This document shows, one piece after another, positions 24,995 to 34,362 of a stretch of DNA of 48,986 nucleotides. Numbering within the stretch: the stretch's first letter is position 1; each line of letters begins with the position of its first letter. The stretch lies in contig CAZAXY010000012.1 in assembly GCA_964489125.1 (NCBI GenBank), positions 1 through 48,986 of the forward strand, given 5' to 3'. Under the pieces are notes generated by a model. That model saw only the letters and a list, made by a program, of their open reading frames with translations, was not told where the DNA came from and ran no database searches. The translations under genes were made by a program, and so were the position numbers. This DNA is from GYS-P2D sp964489125 (GTDB lineage Bacteria; Bacteroidota; Bacteroidia; Chitinophagales; Saprospiraceae).

Positions 24995-25474
24995 TCAATT
25001 TCTCTCTGCATTACGTATCCTCGTAAGTAACTCAATAATCATGACTATGCCTATGATGAACACATTGTCTTTGCCAGGCTTAATAGCGATACCGTAGCGT
25101 GTCTTGCTAAAGGTGTTACGGGCAATCTTGGCAATTGGTTCAGCTTCATTTTCTATAGTGTAGTCGTTGCCCCAGAAGTTACCTTCCACGAAGTATAAGC
25201 CTGCCACCGTTGCTATATCCAAGTCATTTTTAAATGAACTCTTAGAAGTAAATTCCGCTCTGACATCACCGTTGATGAGGAGTTCAAATTTCTTGCTAAA
25301 CATACTCCATGTCTTCTTAACATAGAGAACTTCATGGTCATCCATAGTTCGCAGGGTCATTCCTTTGAGCCAGAGATCGGTAGTGATATGATATACTTGA
25401 GTCTTGCCCTCCCACACTTTGTAAGACTTGCGGAAGAAGCCATGACGACTGATGCTATACTTGGTCATTTTCAT
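24995..25474 (-). CDS. LURP-one-related (LOR/tubby-like) domain protein
   Basis: The 159-residue protein fits the LURP-one-related beta-barrel fold: short strand-rich N-terminus, then GLYFVEGNFWGNDYTI, EAEPIAKIARN and the C-terminal hydrophobic helix VFIIGIVMIIELLTRIR that packs in the barrel. Bacterial members are small cytoplasmic or membrane-peripheral proteins of unknown role, related to tubby and scramblase folds. It is downstream of the two-component genes on the same strand, separated by 90 bases, so it may or may not be co-transcribed. Confidence 0.7.
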   Translation of the reverse strand: MKMTKYSISRHGFFRKSYKVWEGKTQVYHITTDLWLKGMTLRTMDDHEVLYVKKTWSMFSKKFELLINGDVRAEFTSKSSFKNDLDIATVAGLYFVEGNFWGNDYTIENEAEPIAKIARNTFSKTRYGIAIKPGKDNVFIIGIVMIIELLTRIRNAERN

Positions 25475-25564
25475 GCACTGCCAAGGTACGAGGAAACTAT
25501 CAATTGTGTTGTGATAATATATGGCTGTTCGTGTATATCGGACGAAATGAAGAGGCGGTATAGT

Positions 25565-26251
25565 TTAGTGACCTATAATAAATTTATAGCCAACACCTTT
25601 GAGTGTTTTTATATCTATACCGGGATCGTTCTTGAAGTATTTACGGAGTTTAGAGATATAGACATCTAGATTGCGTGAGTTATAGAAGCTATCATCGCCC
25701 CAAACTTTCATCAGTATTTCTTTGCGATTGATGGTGTCATTCATGTTGTCACAGAGAAGTTTAATAATTTGACTTTCTCTATGTGAAAGATCCTGTGATG
25801 TATGTTGTGTAGTCAGGGTTAGTTTATCTGGATAAAAGGTGTATTGGCCTCCGATCTTTATAGTGGCAATAGTTTTCAGTGTTCTAAGCTGAGCGAGTTT
25901 GAGGAGATTCTCAATGCGCACTATAAGTTCTTCCATGCTAAATGGCTTTTTAATATAATCATTGCCACCTACTTCAAATCCTTTTAAGACATCGGTTGTC
26001 TGATCTTTAGCTGTTAAGAACAAGATGGGTGTCTCGGTATTAGCACTTCTAATGTCTCTGGCGATTTCATATCCATTCAAGTTTGGGAGCATCACATCAA
26101 GTATACAAATATCGTAGAAAGCCTTTTGAAATGCCCCTTTAACGGATGCCCCGTCTCCAACGAGTGTGACCTCATAATTTTTAGACTCCAGCGTCTCCTT
26201 GACGATCTTAGCCAAGAATGGCTCATCTTCTACGTATAATATATTAGGCAA
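25565..26251 (-). CDS. OmpR-family response regulator
   Basis: The DNA-binding half of a two-component system, 228 residues. The receiver domain (1-120) has the acidic pair near 8-10, phosphorylatable Asp52 in CILDVMLPN, Thr in LFLTAKD and Lys in YIKKPF. A winged-helix domain (about 130-228) ends with NLDVYISKLRKYF and GVGYKFI, typical of the OmpR/PhoB class. It overlaps the upstream kinase gene by eight bases, so the two are translated from one message. Its target may include the tandem repeats at 27833-27852. Confidence 0.95.
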   Translation of the reverse strand: MPNILYVEDEPFLAKIVKETLESKNYEVTLVGDGASVKGAFQKAFYDICILDVMLPNLNGYEIARDIRSANTETPILFLTAKDQTTDVLKGFEVGGNDYIKKPFSMEELIVRIENLLKLAQLRTLKTIATIKIGGQYTFYPDKLTLTTQHTSQDLSHRESQIIKLLCDNMNDTINRKEILMKVWGDDSFYNSRNLDVYISKLRKYFKNDPGIDIKTLKGVGYKFIIGH

Positions 26252-27791
26252 TGATTTTTGGAATTTTAATTAAAAATGTGGTTGCTTTTCCTATTTCGCT
26301 TGTGACGGAGATCGTGCCTTGATGCTTTTCGATGACTGTTTTTGCATAGTGCAATCCCAGCCCATATCCTTTGACATTGTGTCGGGCATCTGAGGGCACC
26401 CTAAACATGCGATCAAAGATCTTTGGGAGGTAAACTTTGTCTATACCAGGGCCATGATCTTTTATGGCTAAAACTATGTATTGGAGATCTTCGATGAGTT
26501 CGAGATGGACAATAGCGCCTTTGCCAGAGTACTTAATCGCATTGTCAATGATGTTGTAGAGCACATTAATCATATGCACTTTGTCACCTTGAACTATAAA
26601 GTCCACGCCGTTATAGGAATAGTTTATAGAAGTGTCGTGTTTTTTGAAGTGTAAGCTCATAGAGCGTAACATATCTTCTGTGATCTCTCGGATATCTAAG
26701 TCCTCAAATCTGAGGCTGTCGAGATCTTGATCTAGCGTAGACATTTTGATCACTTTATCAACGAGGATATTGAGCCTATCGAGTTCATGTTTGGAGATGT
26801 CTAAATATTCCTTTCTTTTTTCTTTGTCATCTATGACCCCGAAGTTTTCAAGTGCTTCGAGAGCAACGCCTACGGTCGATATGGGCGTCTTTAGTTCGTG
26901 GGTCATGTTGGAGATGAATTCTTCTTTTACAGCAGTGAGATGAAGCTGATCTCTCCAGTTTTTTAAGATGAGATAAAATGATGTCGCTATGCCACCCAGG
27001 AGAAGTAAACTCAGTATGAGACTCGGAAGAATGACCCTAAAAATATGTACACCTGATTTTTCAAATACGGCATATGGTAAGTGGTCTCCAGAAAGCGTCC
27101 CGTATGTATAAGGGATGGCCATTGCCGAAATGTCGGTTGTTCCTATTTGCTTTAGAGTCCTGATGCTATGATTGGTGGGTAGATCTGCTTGCTGCAAGCG
27201 CTGGATGTAAATGTCATTGATGCTACTATAGATTTTGGGAAGTTTTGTATTTAGACTCTTATTCCTTGATGTGATGTCTGACATAAGCGTAGTAAGACTA
27301 TCAAATGTTGTCGAATCAGTGAGATCAATTGTTTCAAAATCAAAAGAATCGATTTTGATCACATAACTGATATCATTGTTCCATGCGATAACTTTTCTAT
27401 CATTCGCCGCATCGTACATCACGGTAAGACTGGTGTCAATGACTGTTGAACTCTGCCCCTGTGCGCTAGTATCGCTCTTGCTCTGACCCTTGCCATAGAC
27501 ATTGTGTGTTTGAAGAGAGATTTCATTGGTGCCATGGTCAGTGCTAAAGACATATGTGGCATCGAAGTTGACATCGCCAGTAGAATCGACTTCAATGGAC
27601 TTGAATATTCCTTGGATCAACGAGTCTTGATATTCAGCTATAGCCAGATCCATCTGATCAGCCAGATCTTGCTTTAGAGCTCGCTTGGTTCTGCGGTAAT
27701 TATCAACATTCCAATAGATCAGAAAAGCCATTAAGAACAGCATACTCAGACTCGCCAAAGTACTGTATAATCTTCCTTTATCTGCTTGCAT
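26244..27791 (-). CDS. Membrane sensor histidine kinase
   Basis: This is the partner of the regulator at 25565. It has an N-terminal membrane span (about 8-28), a periplasmic sensor region rich in Ser, Thr and Asp, and a second span near 260. The HisKA helix has the phosphoacceptor His in NMTHELKTPIS, and the ATPase domain has N-box NVLYNIIDNAIKYS, G1 DHGPGID and G2 GYGLGLHYA. I choose ATG 27791; an in-frame TTG three codons upstream is possible but weaker. No known ligand domain is seen. The pair is divergent from the GLPGLI gene. Confidence 0.93.
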   Translation of the reverse strand: MQADKGRLYSTLASLSMLFLMAFLIYWNVDNYRRTKRALKQDLADQMDLAIAEYQDSLIQGIFKSIEVDSTGDVNFDATYVFSTDHGTNEISLQTHNVYGKGQSKSDTSAQGQSSTVIDTSLTVMYDAANDRKVIAWNNDISYVIKIDSFDFETIDLTDSTTFDSLTTLMSDITSRNKSLNTKLPKIYSSINDIYIQRLQQADLPTNHSIRTLKQIGTTDISAMAIPYTYGTLSGDHLPYAVFEKSGVHIFRVILPSLILSLLLLGGIATSFYLILKNWRDQLHLTAVKEEFISNMTHELKTPISTVGVALEALENFGVIDDKEKRKEYLDISKHELDRLNILVDKVIKMSTLDQDLDSLRFEDLDIREITEDMLRSMSLHFKKHDTSINYSYNGVDFIVQGDKVHMINVLYNIIDNAIKYSGKGAIVHLELIEDLQYIVLAIKDHGPGIDKVYLPKIFDRMFRVPSDARHNVKGYGLGLHYAKTVIEKHQGTISVTSEIGKATTFLIKIPKIIA

Positions 27792-27832
27792 CGCTAACAA
27801 AGATATGTGCTAAGTGAACTCGTTAAAAACCG

Positions 27833-27899
27833 ATTAACCTTAATTAACCTTAGATATAGGTTGATTAACAGTCTTTCGCCTAGTTGATCATTACATTTG
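27833..27899 (+). promoter_or_regulatory. Tandem operator-like repeats and -7 box before the GLPGLI gene
   Basis: ATTAACCTTA occurs twice back to back (27833-27842 and 27843-27852), one helical turn apart, as OmpR/PhoB-type regulators prefer. AGGTT followed by GATTAA at 27857-27867 forms a partial inverted copy. A perfect Bacteroidota -7 box, TACATTTG (27892-27899), lies 26 bases before the ATG at 27926, but no good -33 TTTG is at the right distance. The layout fits an activator-dependent promoter, and possibly autoregulation of the divergent two-component operon. Confidence 0.5.
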
Positions 27900-27925
27900 A
27901 CACATCAAGAACAGAAACATAAACA

Positions 27926-28729
27926 ATGAAAGCTTTAAAAGCAATTATACTAACAGCGCTCATCTCTTGTTATATGGTGGGGCTGTCTGCACAGCAGTCA
28001 GGTATGATCACATATAGTGAAGTTACTAAGCTGGACATTAAAGGCATAGCAGGCCTGGACTTGGGAGATATGATGCCAAATGAAATATCAGCTGCCAAGG
28101 CATTATTCTTTGATCAATCCAGTTCGGTCTATATGGACACTGATGATCATGTCAGTGAGGATATAGAGCTGGAATCTGACGATGGGTCTTTTCAGATGGT
28201 CTTAAGTACATCAGACGACACTGAAGACATACTTTTCACTAACCTCAAGGATAAGAAGAGCCTCCATCAGACAGGATTTATGGGCAAGGAGTTTCTCATA
28301 GAATCCGATATCGAGAAGGCCAAATGGAAGATTACTGATGAGCGCATTAAGTATCTGGGATTCGTCTGTCAGAAGGCCATCCTCACAGAGACTGTTCCAG
28401 CAACTCCAGGAGATGATACTTCTGAACCAACTGAACGAGAAGTAGTGGCCTGGTTCACTCCTGAGATACCACTGCCGATAGGCCCCGGAGATTATCATCA
28501 ATTGCCAGGTGCAGTGCTCTTAGTTTCTGTCGATGACGGCAAGAGAGAACTCAAAGCGACGTCTGTTGACTTCGATTATGATGTCTCAGAGCGATTAGAA
28601 GTCCCAACTAAAGGGCAACGTGTCACTGCCAACGAGTATCGGGATATCATCGCACAAAAAATGAAGGAGCTCCAAGAAATTAATGGCAACCGTGAAGGGT
28701 CCTCTAGCACTTTCATCTTCAGAGGTTGA
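27926..28729 (+). CDS. GLPGLI family exported protein
   Basis: The 267-residue protein has a signal peptide (residues 1-22). Its family signature appears as GPGDYHQLPGAVLLVSVDDG near 191, a variant of GPxxYxGLPGLIL. The preceding WKITDERIKYLGFVCQKA and VVAWFTPEIPLPIG segments are also typical. GLPGLI proteins are periplasmic and often found beside TonB-plug outer-membrane proteins, as here (next gene after 106 bases). The biochemical role is unknown. Confidence 0.88.
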   Translation: MKALKAIILTALISCYMVGLSAQQSGMITYSEVTKLDIKGIAGLDLGDMMPNEISAAKALFFDQSSSVYMDTDDHVSEDIELESDDGSFQMVLSTSDDTEDILFTNLKDKKSLHQTGFMGKEFLIESDIEKAKWKITDERIKYLGFVCQKAILTETVPATPGDDTSEPTEREVVAWFTPEIPLPIGPGDYHQLPGAVLLVSVDDGKRELKATSVDFDYDVSERLEVPTKGQRVTANEYRDIIAQKMKELQEINGNREGSSSTFIFRG

Positions 28730-28776
28730 TATCATAAGGAGACTAGTATTCTAGGCTGAGATAGTTGCTCTGAATA

Positions 28777-28793
28777 AAAGCCTACCAGGCTTT
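28777..28793 (+). terminator. Short hairpin between the GLPGLI and TonB-plug genes
   Basis: AAAGCCT (28777-28783) and AGGCTTT (28787-28793) form a seven-base stem with a three-base loop and only a short T-run. It may attenuate rather than end transcription into the next gene. Confidence 0.35.
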
Positions 28794-28835
28794 AGGATAA
28801 TCACCACCATTTTATAATTAATAATTATATCTGTT

Positions 28836-31559
28836 ATGAGATATATACTGACCCTATTGTTCTTAGTCTTTATTGTAATTGCGATGACTGCTCAGCATGC
28901 GGTGCAAGGCACTGTTGTTGATGAGCAAAAAGAAGCCCTGTTAGGAGCAACAGTCGTACTATTAGAACCTGTAGACTCTGCTATGGTTGCCTTCGCTATA
29001 TCGGACTCTGATGGCCAGTTCACATTAGACGATGTAGAAACTGGTAACTACTTGTTACAACTCAGTTTCGTATCGTATAGCTCTAAGATGGAAGCAGTCC
29101 AGGTCGACGGAACGAATAGCAATCTTGGGTCATTTAGATTGACTCCTACGACGGAAGTCTTGCAAGAAGTAACCGTTGAAGCGGAGCATATCCCTATGGG
29201 TGTCATAGGGGATACGATCAGCTATAACGCTGCGGCATTTAAAACTAAGCCAGGAGCTAATGTCGAGGACCTATTGAAACAATTACCCGGTATTGAGGTG
29301 GAGAGAGATGGGAGCATTAAGGCGATGGGTGAAGACGTCGATAATGTACTAGTCGATGGCAAGGAATTTTTTGGTAATGATCCAAAGATTGCCACCAAGA
29401 ATCTCGAGGCCGAAGCGATCGATAAAGTTCAGGTGTTTGACAAGAAGTCTGAGGTAGCTGAGTTTACTGGTATTGACGACGGGCAAGAAGAGAAAACTAT
29501 AAATCTCAAGTTAAAGGAAGACTATAAAAATGGTGGTTTTGGCTCAGCTGCTTTAGCCGGAGGCACTGAATCTACATACGACGGAAAAATAAATTATAAT
29601 CGTTTCTCACCGGTCATGCAAGCTGCAGTGATCGCAAGTGCTAACAACATCAACAAGCAGCCATTCTCATTTAACGAATATATTGGCTTTCTGGGAGGCA
29701 TAGGTAATGCCATCGCCAATGCGAATTCTGGTTTGAACTTTGGAGAGTTTGGCGGAGCAACACCACAAGGTATTACGGATAATCTATCCACGGGTATCAA
29801 TTTCAACTACGACTTATCCAATAAACTCTCTCTAACCAGTCACTACGTCTATCATCGGGCAGATCGCAATCTGAATCGACAATCTTCGGTAAGTCAGTTT
29901 GTTGAAAATCTACCATTTGAGTCATTTCAAAATACACTTAGCGATCGACTTAATAGAAATCAAAAGTTACAAGCAACACTCAAGTATAAGCCCAATCCAT
30001 ATACGCAAATCAGGTGGAAGAATGCACTATCATCTATATCTAACCGTCAGGGTATGGTTGGCAGCACAGAGTTTGTGCAATTGGGTATGCTCACCAGTCG
30101 CACGAATAACAATGTCAATGAAGATAATACCCAGCGAGGTGTCGATGGGACTGTGGTCTTGAGGAATAGGTTTAAGAAGAAGGGGAGGAATTGGATCAAC
30201 ACGGCCAGCTATCAATATGGAGTGATAGAAGAAGATAGCAAGCTGAACAATCAGATTAGTACTGGCGCCTCCATAATTGATATCATACAGGATCAACGAT
30301 ATGATCTCAGTAAAAATGCGATCACACTAGAAAGCGCATATACCGAACCACTCGCTAAAAGAGTATTTCTAAGTGGTAATTACAAGTATCAGTTAGAAGA
30401 GGAAACTCCTGCAAGATTGTTTTTTGATGTATTAGATGAGCGAAGCATACTCAATGATGAGCTAAGTAGAGCATATACTAAGCGTAACACAATTCACAAT
30501 GGTAGTGTCAGCATCAGGCGAAATTCAAAAAAACTGAAGATGACGGCAGGCGTTGGGTTGCAATCGTCACAGATCAGAGGTGCAATCCAAGATGAATCGG
30601 CTAACCCTATCGAAGACCTCAATAATCAATCAAGACATATCTTGCCTCAAGCAAGTTTGGATATTGAGCTTTCTAAAAACAACTCATTGGATGTGAGGTA
30701 TTCAACTGCTGTAGTGCTGCCTACGCTCAATCAGTTGGCACCATTACCCGATAACACCAATCCAAACTTGCTTAGACTGGGCAACCCAGAACTGGTGCCG
30801 AGCTATACGCATAGTGTAGGATTGAACTTTCGATCTATTGATCAATTTAATTTTAAATACTTTTTTGCAAACCTCAATCTGACGATTGCGGACAATCAAG
30901 TAATCAATGCCCTGAACGTAGCACCAAACCTACTGAGGACAATACGCCCAATTAATTCAAATGCATATACCAGCCTTCAATCCTATCTGTCTTATAATGC
31001 GCCAATAAGACCTCTAAAGTTGAAGTTCTTTGTGGCAACGAGGTTAAGATGGTCCAGCTATGAGTCATTCCTCAATGACAGATTAAACACGGTCAATGAG
31101 ACCCAGAGCTCCATATCTCTCACTATCAATAATCGCAAAAAAGAGAAGCTCGATATATCAGGTGGAGTAGACCTTCAGTTAACTAATCGTGGATATGATG
31201 TTAATGAAGATTTTAACCAGACCTTCTTTGATTATTCACTATTCTTGGATGGGGTGATGTATCTAAGTGACACCTGGACCCTGTCGAGTAAGTATGATTA
31301 TAGATTCTTCAGTGGTGAGTTTTTTGCCGAAAGTCAGCGATTTCACCTATGGAATATATCTGTTAATAAGTCCTTTAATCAAGGCAAGCTAGAAGTATCG
31401 CTTACGATTAACGATGTGCTGGATCAGACTAGAGGTGTAGAGCGATCTGGAGGCCTTAATTCCTTGTATGACCTCAGGTATAATACTCGATCTAGATACA
31501 TCAACCTGGGTATTAGGGTCAAGATCGGAAGGAAGCGAGAGAAGGGATTGTCTTTTTGA
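28836..31559 (+). CDS. TonB-plug outer-membrane beta-barrel protein with carboxypeptidase-regulatory-like domain
   Basis: A 907-residue outer-membrane protein. A signal peptide (1-19) precedes a carboxypeptidase-regulatory-like domain (about 22-100: GTVVDEQKEALLGATVVLLE). A plug-like domain follows (about 115-220: NVEDLLKQLPGIEVERDG and VLVDGKEFFGNDP), then a large barrel with many aromatic strands. This matches the outer-membrane beta-barrel family paired with GLPGLI proteins rather than SusC. The substrate is unknown. It likely shares regulation with the preceding gene and the divergent two-component system. Confidence 0.92.
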   Translation: MRYILTLLFLVFIVIAMTAQHAVQGTVVDEQKEALLGATVVLLEPVDSAMVAFAISDSDGQFTLDDVETGNYLLQLSFVSYSSKMEAVQVDGTNSNLGSFRLTPTTEVLQEVTVEAEHIPMGVIGDTISYNAAAFKTKPGANVEDLLKQLPGIEVERDGSIKAMGEDVDNVLVDGKEFFGNDPKIATKNLEAEAIDKVQVFDKKSEVAEFTGIDDGQEEKTINLKLKEDYKNGGFGSAALAGGTESTYDGKINYNRFSPVMQAAVIASANNINKQPFSFNEYIGFLGGIGNAIANANSGLNFGEFGGATPQGITDNLSTGINFNYDLSNKLSLTSHYVYHRADRNLNRQSSVSQFVENLPFESFQNTLSDRLNRNQKLQATLKYKPNPYTQIRWKNALSSISNRQGMVGSTEFVQLGMLTSRTNNNVNEDNTQRGVDGTVVLRNRFKKKGRNWINTASYQYGVIEEDSKLNNQISTGASIIDIIQDQRYDLSKNAITLESAYTEPLAKRVFLSGNYKYQLEEETPARLFFDVLDERSILNDELSRAYTKRNTIHNGSVSIRRNSKKLKMTAGVGLQSSQIRGAIQDESANPIEDLNNQSRHILPQASLDIELSKNNSLDVRYSTAVVLPTLNQLAPLPDNTNPNLLRLGNPELVPSYTHSVGLNFRSIDQFNFKYFFANLNLTIADNQVINALNVAPNLLRTIRPINSNAYTSLQSYLSYNAPIRPLKLKFFVATRLRWSSYESFLNDRLNTVNETQSSISLTINNRKKEKLDISGGVDLQLTNRGYDVNEDFNQTFFDYSLFLDGVMYLSDTWTLSSKYDYRFFSGEFFAESQRFHLWNISVNKSFNQGKLEVSLTINDVLDQTRGVERSGGLNSLYDLRYNTRSRYINLGIRVKIGRKREKGLSF

Positions 31560-31886
31560 TTGATCATCCTGATAAGTTAGGACGGTTAGGATCTATGCTA
31601 TGGTGTATAGGTTCTACTCTGGGAGTTCGCTATCACTTGATTCTATTTTCATTAGATAAACTGTACCTGAAACAAGTGTCGAAGGACCTAAATTAAAGTC
31701 TTTTTTATTGCTTGCATTAGTTAATTAGTACAGCAGGCAAGATATAGTCGGTCATGATTTTATCTACATCTGGATGAGCATAAAGTTTGCCATATGCAGA
31801 ACTAGTTATGACAAATGATTATAATCTACACTAGAGCGATTGGGAGTATGGCAATAGTATCTTGCCTTAAGATAGATCAAGACTGC
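31560..31886. other. Intergenic region with a possible C-terminal coding fragment
   Basis: No gene is supported in these 327 bases. On the minus strand 31815-31717 encodes a 32-residue stretch that looks protein-like (AYGKLYAHPDVDKIMTDYIL, then a few residues and TAA at 31717-31719). It is closed upstream by another stop at 31816. It may be the end of a decayed gene. I do not recognise the family. Confidence 0.35.
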
Positions 31887-32723
31887 CTAACCAGCATGCT
31901 GGTCAAGAAATCCAATGACATGCTCCCAATACGTTTCATGTCCTGTGCTCTTCTCCCATAGCGCTTTTGAGCCATGATGGCCTGCGTCTTCTGGAAGGTA
32001 GTGAGCCTTAGATGAAGAAGGGATGCTTTCGTAAATCCCCTTCCAGTTGTTATACTCATTTTTTGCGGAGGTGATAAACACTGAAGTCTCAAGGCCAGCT
32101 GCATAATCCGCTATTTTCTTCCCTTCGTAGGTGAAGTATTCTCCCGGAGCAAAAGATAGAATCGCAGAAACATTGTCCGAATATTCATTTCCAAGGATGA
32201 GCACCAGAGATGAGGAGTAAGAACTTCCCCATAGAACGATCTTGTCAGTATCGAATTCTTTTAATGAGAACTCTATAGTTGCTCTGAGGTCGTCAATAGC
32301 GTCTACGAATTCGGTTGCTTTGCCCGCTGTTTTGGCGGCTTTATTTGTTTCATTCGTTACGCCATTTACGCCGTCACCTGACCTTTGGTCAATCGCTATA
32401 CAGGTGTAGCCAAGGGCGTTGAGTTTTGGTGCTATTTCTACATACTCACCTCGACTATAGCCTGCCTGATGAAAGAGCAGAATGACTGGCTTGCTGCTGT
32501 TTTCAACTTCGTAGATATCAGCTGTAATTTGGAGGCCATCTTTGGACTTAATCGTAGTTGTCCTAACATCTTTAATTGTATTCGAATTCATAGCCTTGTC
32601 AGTTGTGTCTGCTTGCCCAATGTGATCTGTAATAACAGAGCTTTCAATATTGTTGGTAGAGCTACCATTCTTGCAAGAGAGCAGAATGGCCAATAGCGTG
32701 AGTAATATGAATGTATATCTCAT
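31887..32723 (-). CDS. Lipoprotein alpha/beta hydrolase (dienelactone-hydrolase-like)
   Basis: The 278-residue protein begins MRYTFILLTLLAILLSCKNG, a lipoprotein signal with Cys17, so it should be anchored to a membrane. The alpha/beta-hydrolase fold is seen in VILLFHQAGYSRGEY (oxyanion region, near 78), the nucleophile elbow WGSSYSSSL (near 165), an acid-bearing loop near 225 and the catalytic His in EDAGHHGSKAL near 248. The substrate is not determined; esterase or peptidase activity is plausible. Confidence 0.85.
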   Translation of the reverse strand: MRYTFILLTLLAILLSCKNGSSTNNIESSVITDHIGQADTTDKAMNSNTIKDVRTTTIKSKDGLQITADIYEVENSSKPVILLFHQAGYSRGEYVEIAPKLNALGYTCIAIDQRSGDGVNGVTNETNKAAKTAGKATEFVDAIDDLRATIEFSLKEFDTDKIVLWGSSYSSSLVLILGNEYSDNVSAILSFAPGEYFTYEGKKIADYAAGLETSVFITSAKNEYNNWKGIYESIPSSSKAHYLPEDAGHHGSKALWEKSTGHETYWEHVIGFLDQHAG

Positions 32724-32911
32724 GTGATGATCTTTATATATTTTTTAAATGCGAGCCTCTTTAGCGCGCTCAACACCGTGTATAACCTGTCATAGTCGAT
32801 TTCGGTTTAAGAGAGTGTAATGTTCTTGCTGCAGAATAAAGAGATTCTGATAGTTGGCTTGTCTATCTAAGTCATCATTATTCAGCAGGTCTCAATACTC
32901 GTTATGCTAGA

Positions 32912-34221
32912 CTAAGAAAACTCCTTTACCAGATTTCGCAACATGATCATGCAGAGATCCAACTGCTCCTTTTCAACAAATTCATTAGCTCGATGAGCTT
33001 GTGCAATATCCCCTGGTCCACAGATAACTGACTCAAATCCTGNNNNNNNNNNNNNNNNNNNNNNNNNNNNNNNNNNNNNNNNNNNNNNNNNNNNNNNNNN
33101 NNNNNNNNNNNNNNNNNNNNNNNNNNNNNNNNNNNNNNNNNNGCTCGATGAGCTTGTGCAATATCCCCTGGTCCACAGATAACTGACTCAAATCCTGCCT
33201 CTGCAAACTGACCAGCTTCAGCGGCATAGGCGACTGCAGTCAGATCGTTCCGTCCCGATAGTTTCTGTACGAGAGGCACAATACTTAGATTCTCTGGCGT
33301 ATCCAAGGCTGGCACATTAGAATGACTTTCTTCAGTAGAAATGGCAAAATTAGGAAAGCGCTTCCTGTTTTCTTGTTCTAACACCCGGCAGTAGTCATTA
33401 AATTCAGCAAGTATGTCAACGGCCTTATCTTTTGGGATGACCCTTACATCCCAATAAAAGCTCGCCGCATCAGAAATGACATTAGGAGCTATGCCGCTTT
33501 TTTCCATCAGTCCACAGTGTATAGTAGTATGGGGAGGTGTAAACCGATCGTCTGTCTGACCAGCATCGATAAGACTGTTCATCTTGGCTTCCAGCCACAA
33601 GATTAACCGTGCCGCTTCATTGATAGCGCTGACTTCCTGTCGTATCCTGCTGCTATGACCTGCAGAGCCATTAACTGTAGTGTTGTAGATGACGATGCCT
33701 TTTTGTCCTACGGCAGGCTGCATCATTGTCGCCTCGCCGATAATCGCATATTTGGGATGCTCGTTATAGTGAGTCATTATATCTGCTGCCAGCTCTGGCG
33801 CTGACAGACAACCGATCTCCTCATCATAGCTAAACGCAAAATATATGGGTCGAGTGAGATTCGCAGAGATAAATTCTGGAACCATCGCCAGGCAACAGGC
33901 TATGAAGCCTTTCATATCGCAACTACCACGTGCATATATCTTTCCATCACCCTTATCCGTCAGCGTGAAGGGCTCCGAAGTCCATGGCTGCCCCTCCGTA
34001 GGTACAACATCCATATGTCCTGATAATACGAGGCCACCATCTACAGCAGGCCCTATCCTGCAGTGGATCGATCTTTTCGTGCCCTCTGGATTCGGTAGTG
34101 TTCGGTAGGTCACCCCATGCTCAGTGAGGTAGTTTTCTATCCATTGTGCTATGCTGATGTTGCTCTCTCCGCCTAAGACTGGAAACGAGACTAACTTTGA
34201 TAAGATGTCTACTTGATTCAT
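32912..34221 (-). CDS. argE: M20 family deacetylase, acetylornithine deacetylase-like (contains an assembly gap)
   Basis: M20 metallohydrolases of this type remove an acyl group from an amino acid, classically N-acetylornithine. Metal-binding motifs are present: SGHMDVVPTEG near 67, ARGSCDMKG near 95 and SYDEEIGCLSAPE near 128; the C-terminal CGPGDIAQAHR includes the final His. The sequence is broken by 100 N (33043-33142) flanked by identical 55-base copies. Collapsing one copy and the N restores the frame to ANEFVEKEQLDLCMIMLRN and a TAG at 32912, giving about 384 residues, the usual length. The assigned specificity is tentative. It lies downstream of a YfcC-like carrier on the same strand. 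Confidence 0.85.
32988..33197. other. Assembly gap with identical 55-base flanks
   Basis: Bases 32988-33042 and 33143-33197 are identical and enclose exactly 100 N (33043-33142). This is the pattern of two contigs that overlap by 55 bases but were joined with a standard spacer. There is probably no missing sequence, and the duplication is not biological. Confidence 0.9.
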
Positions 34222-34362
34222 AATTTTATTTATGTCTGTCGTTAGCTTATGCTAAGCTAACTATTAGAGTGTACATTTTTGAAAAACCGTAGGATTGGCC
34301 TTATGGATTTTAGATGGAGAGGGCTTATGCATTTTGCAATGCTATAAATCCCAATAGAGAAA

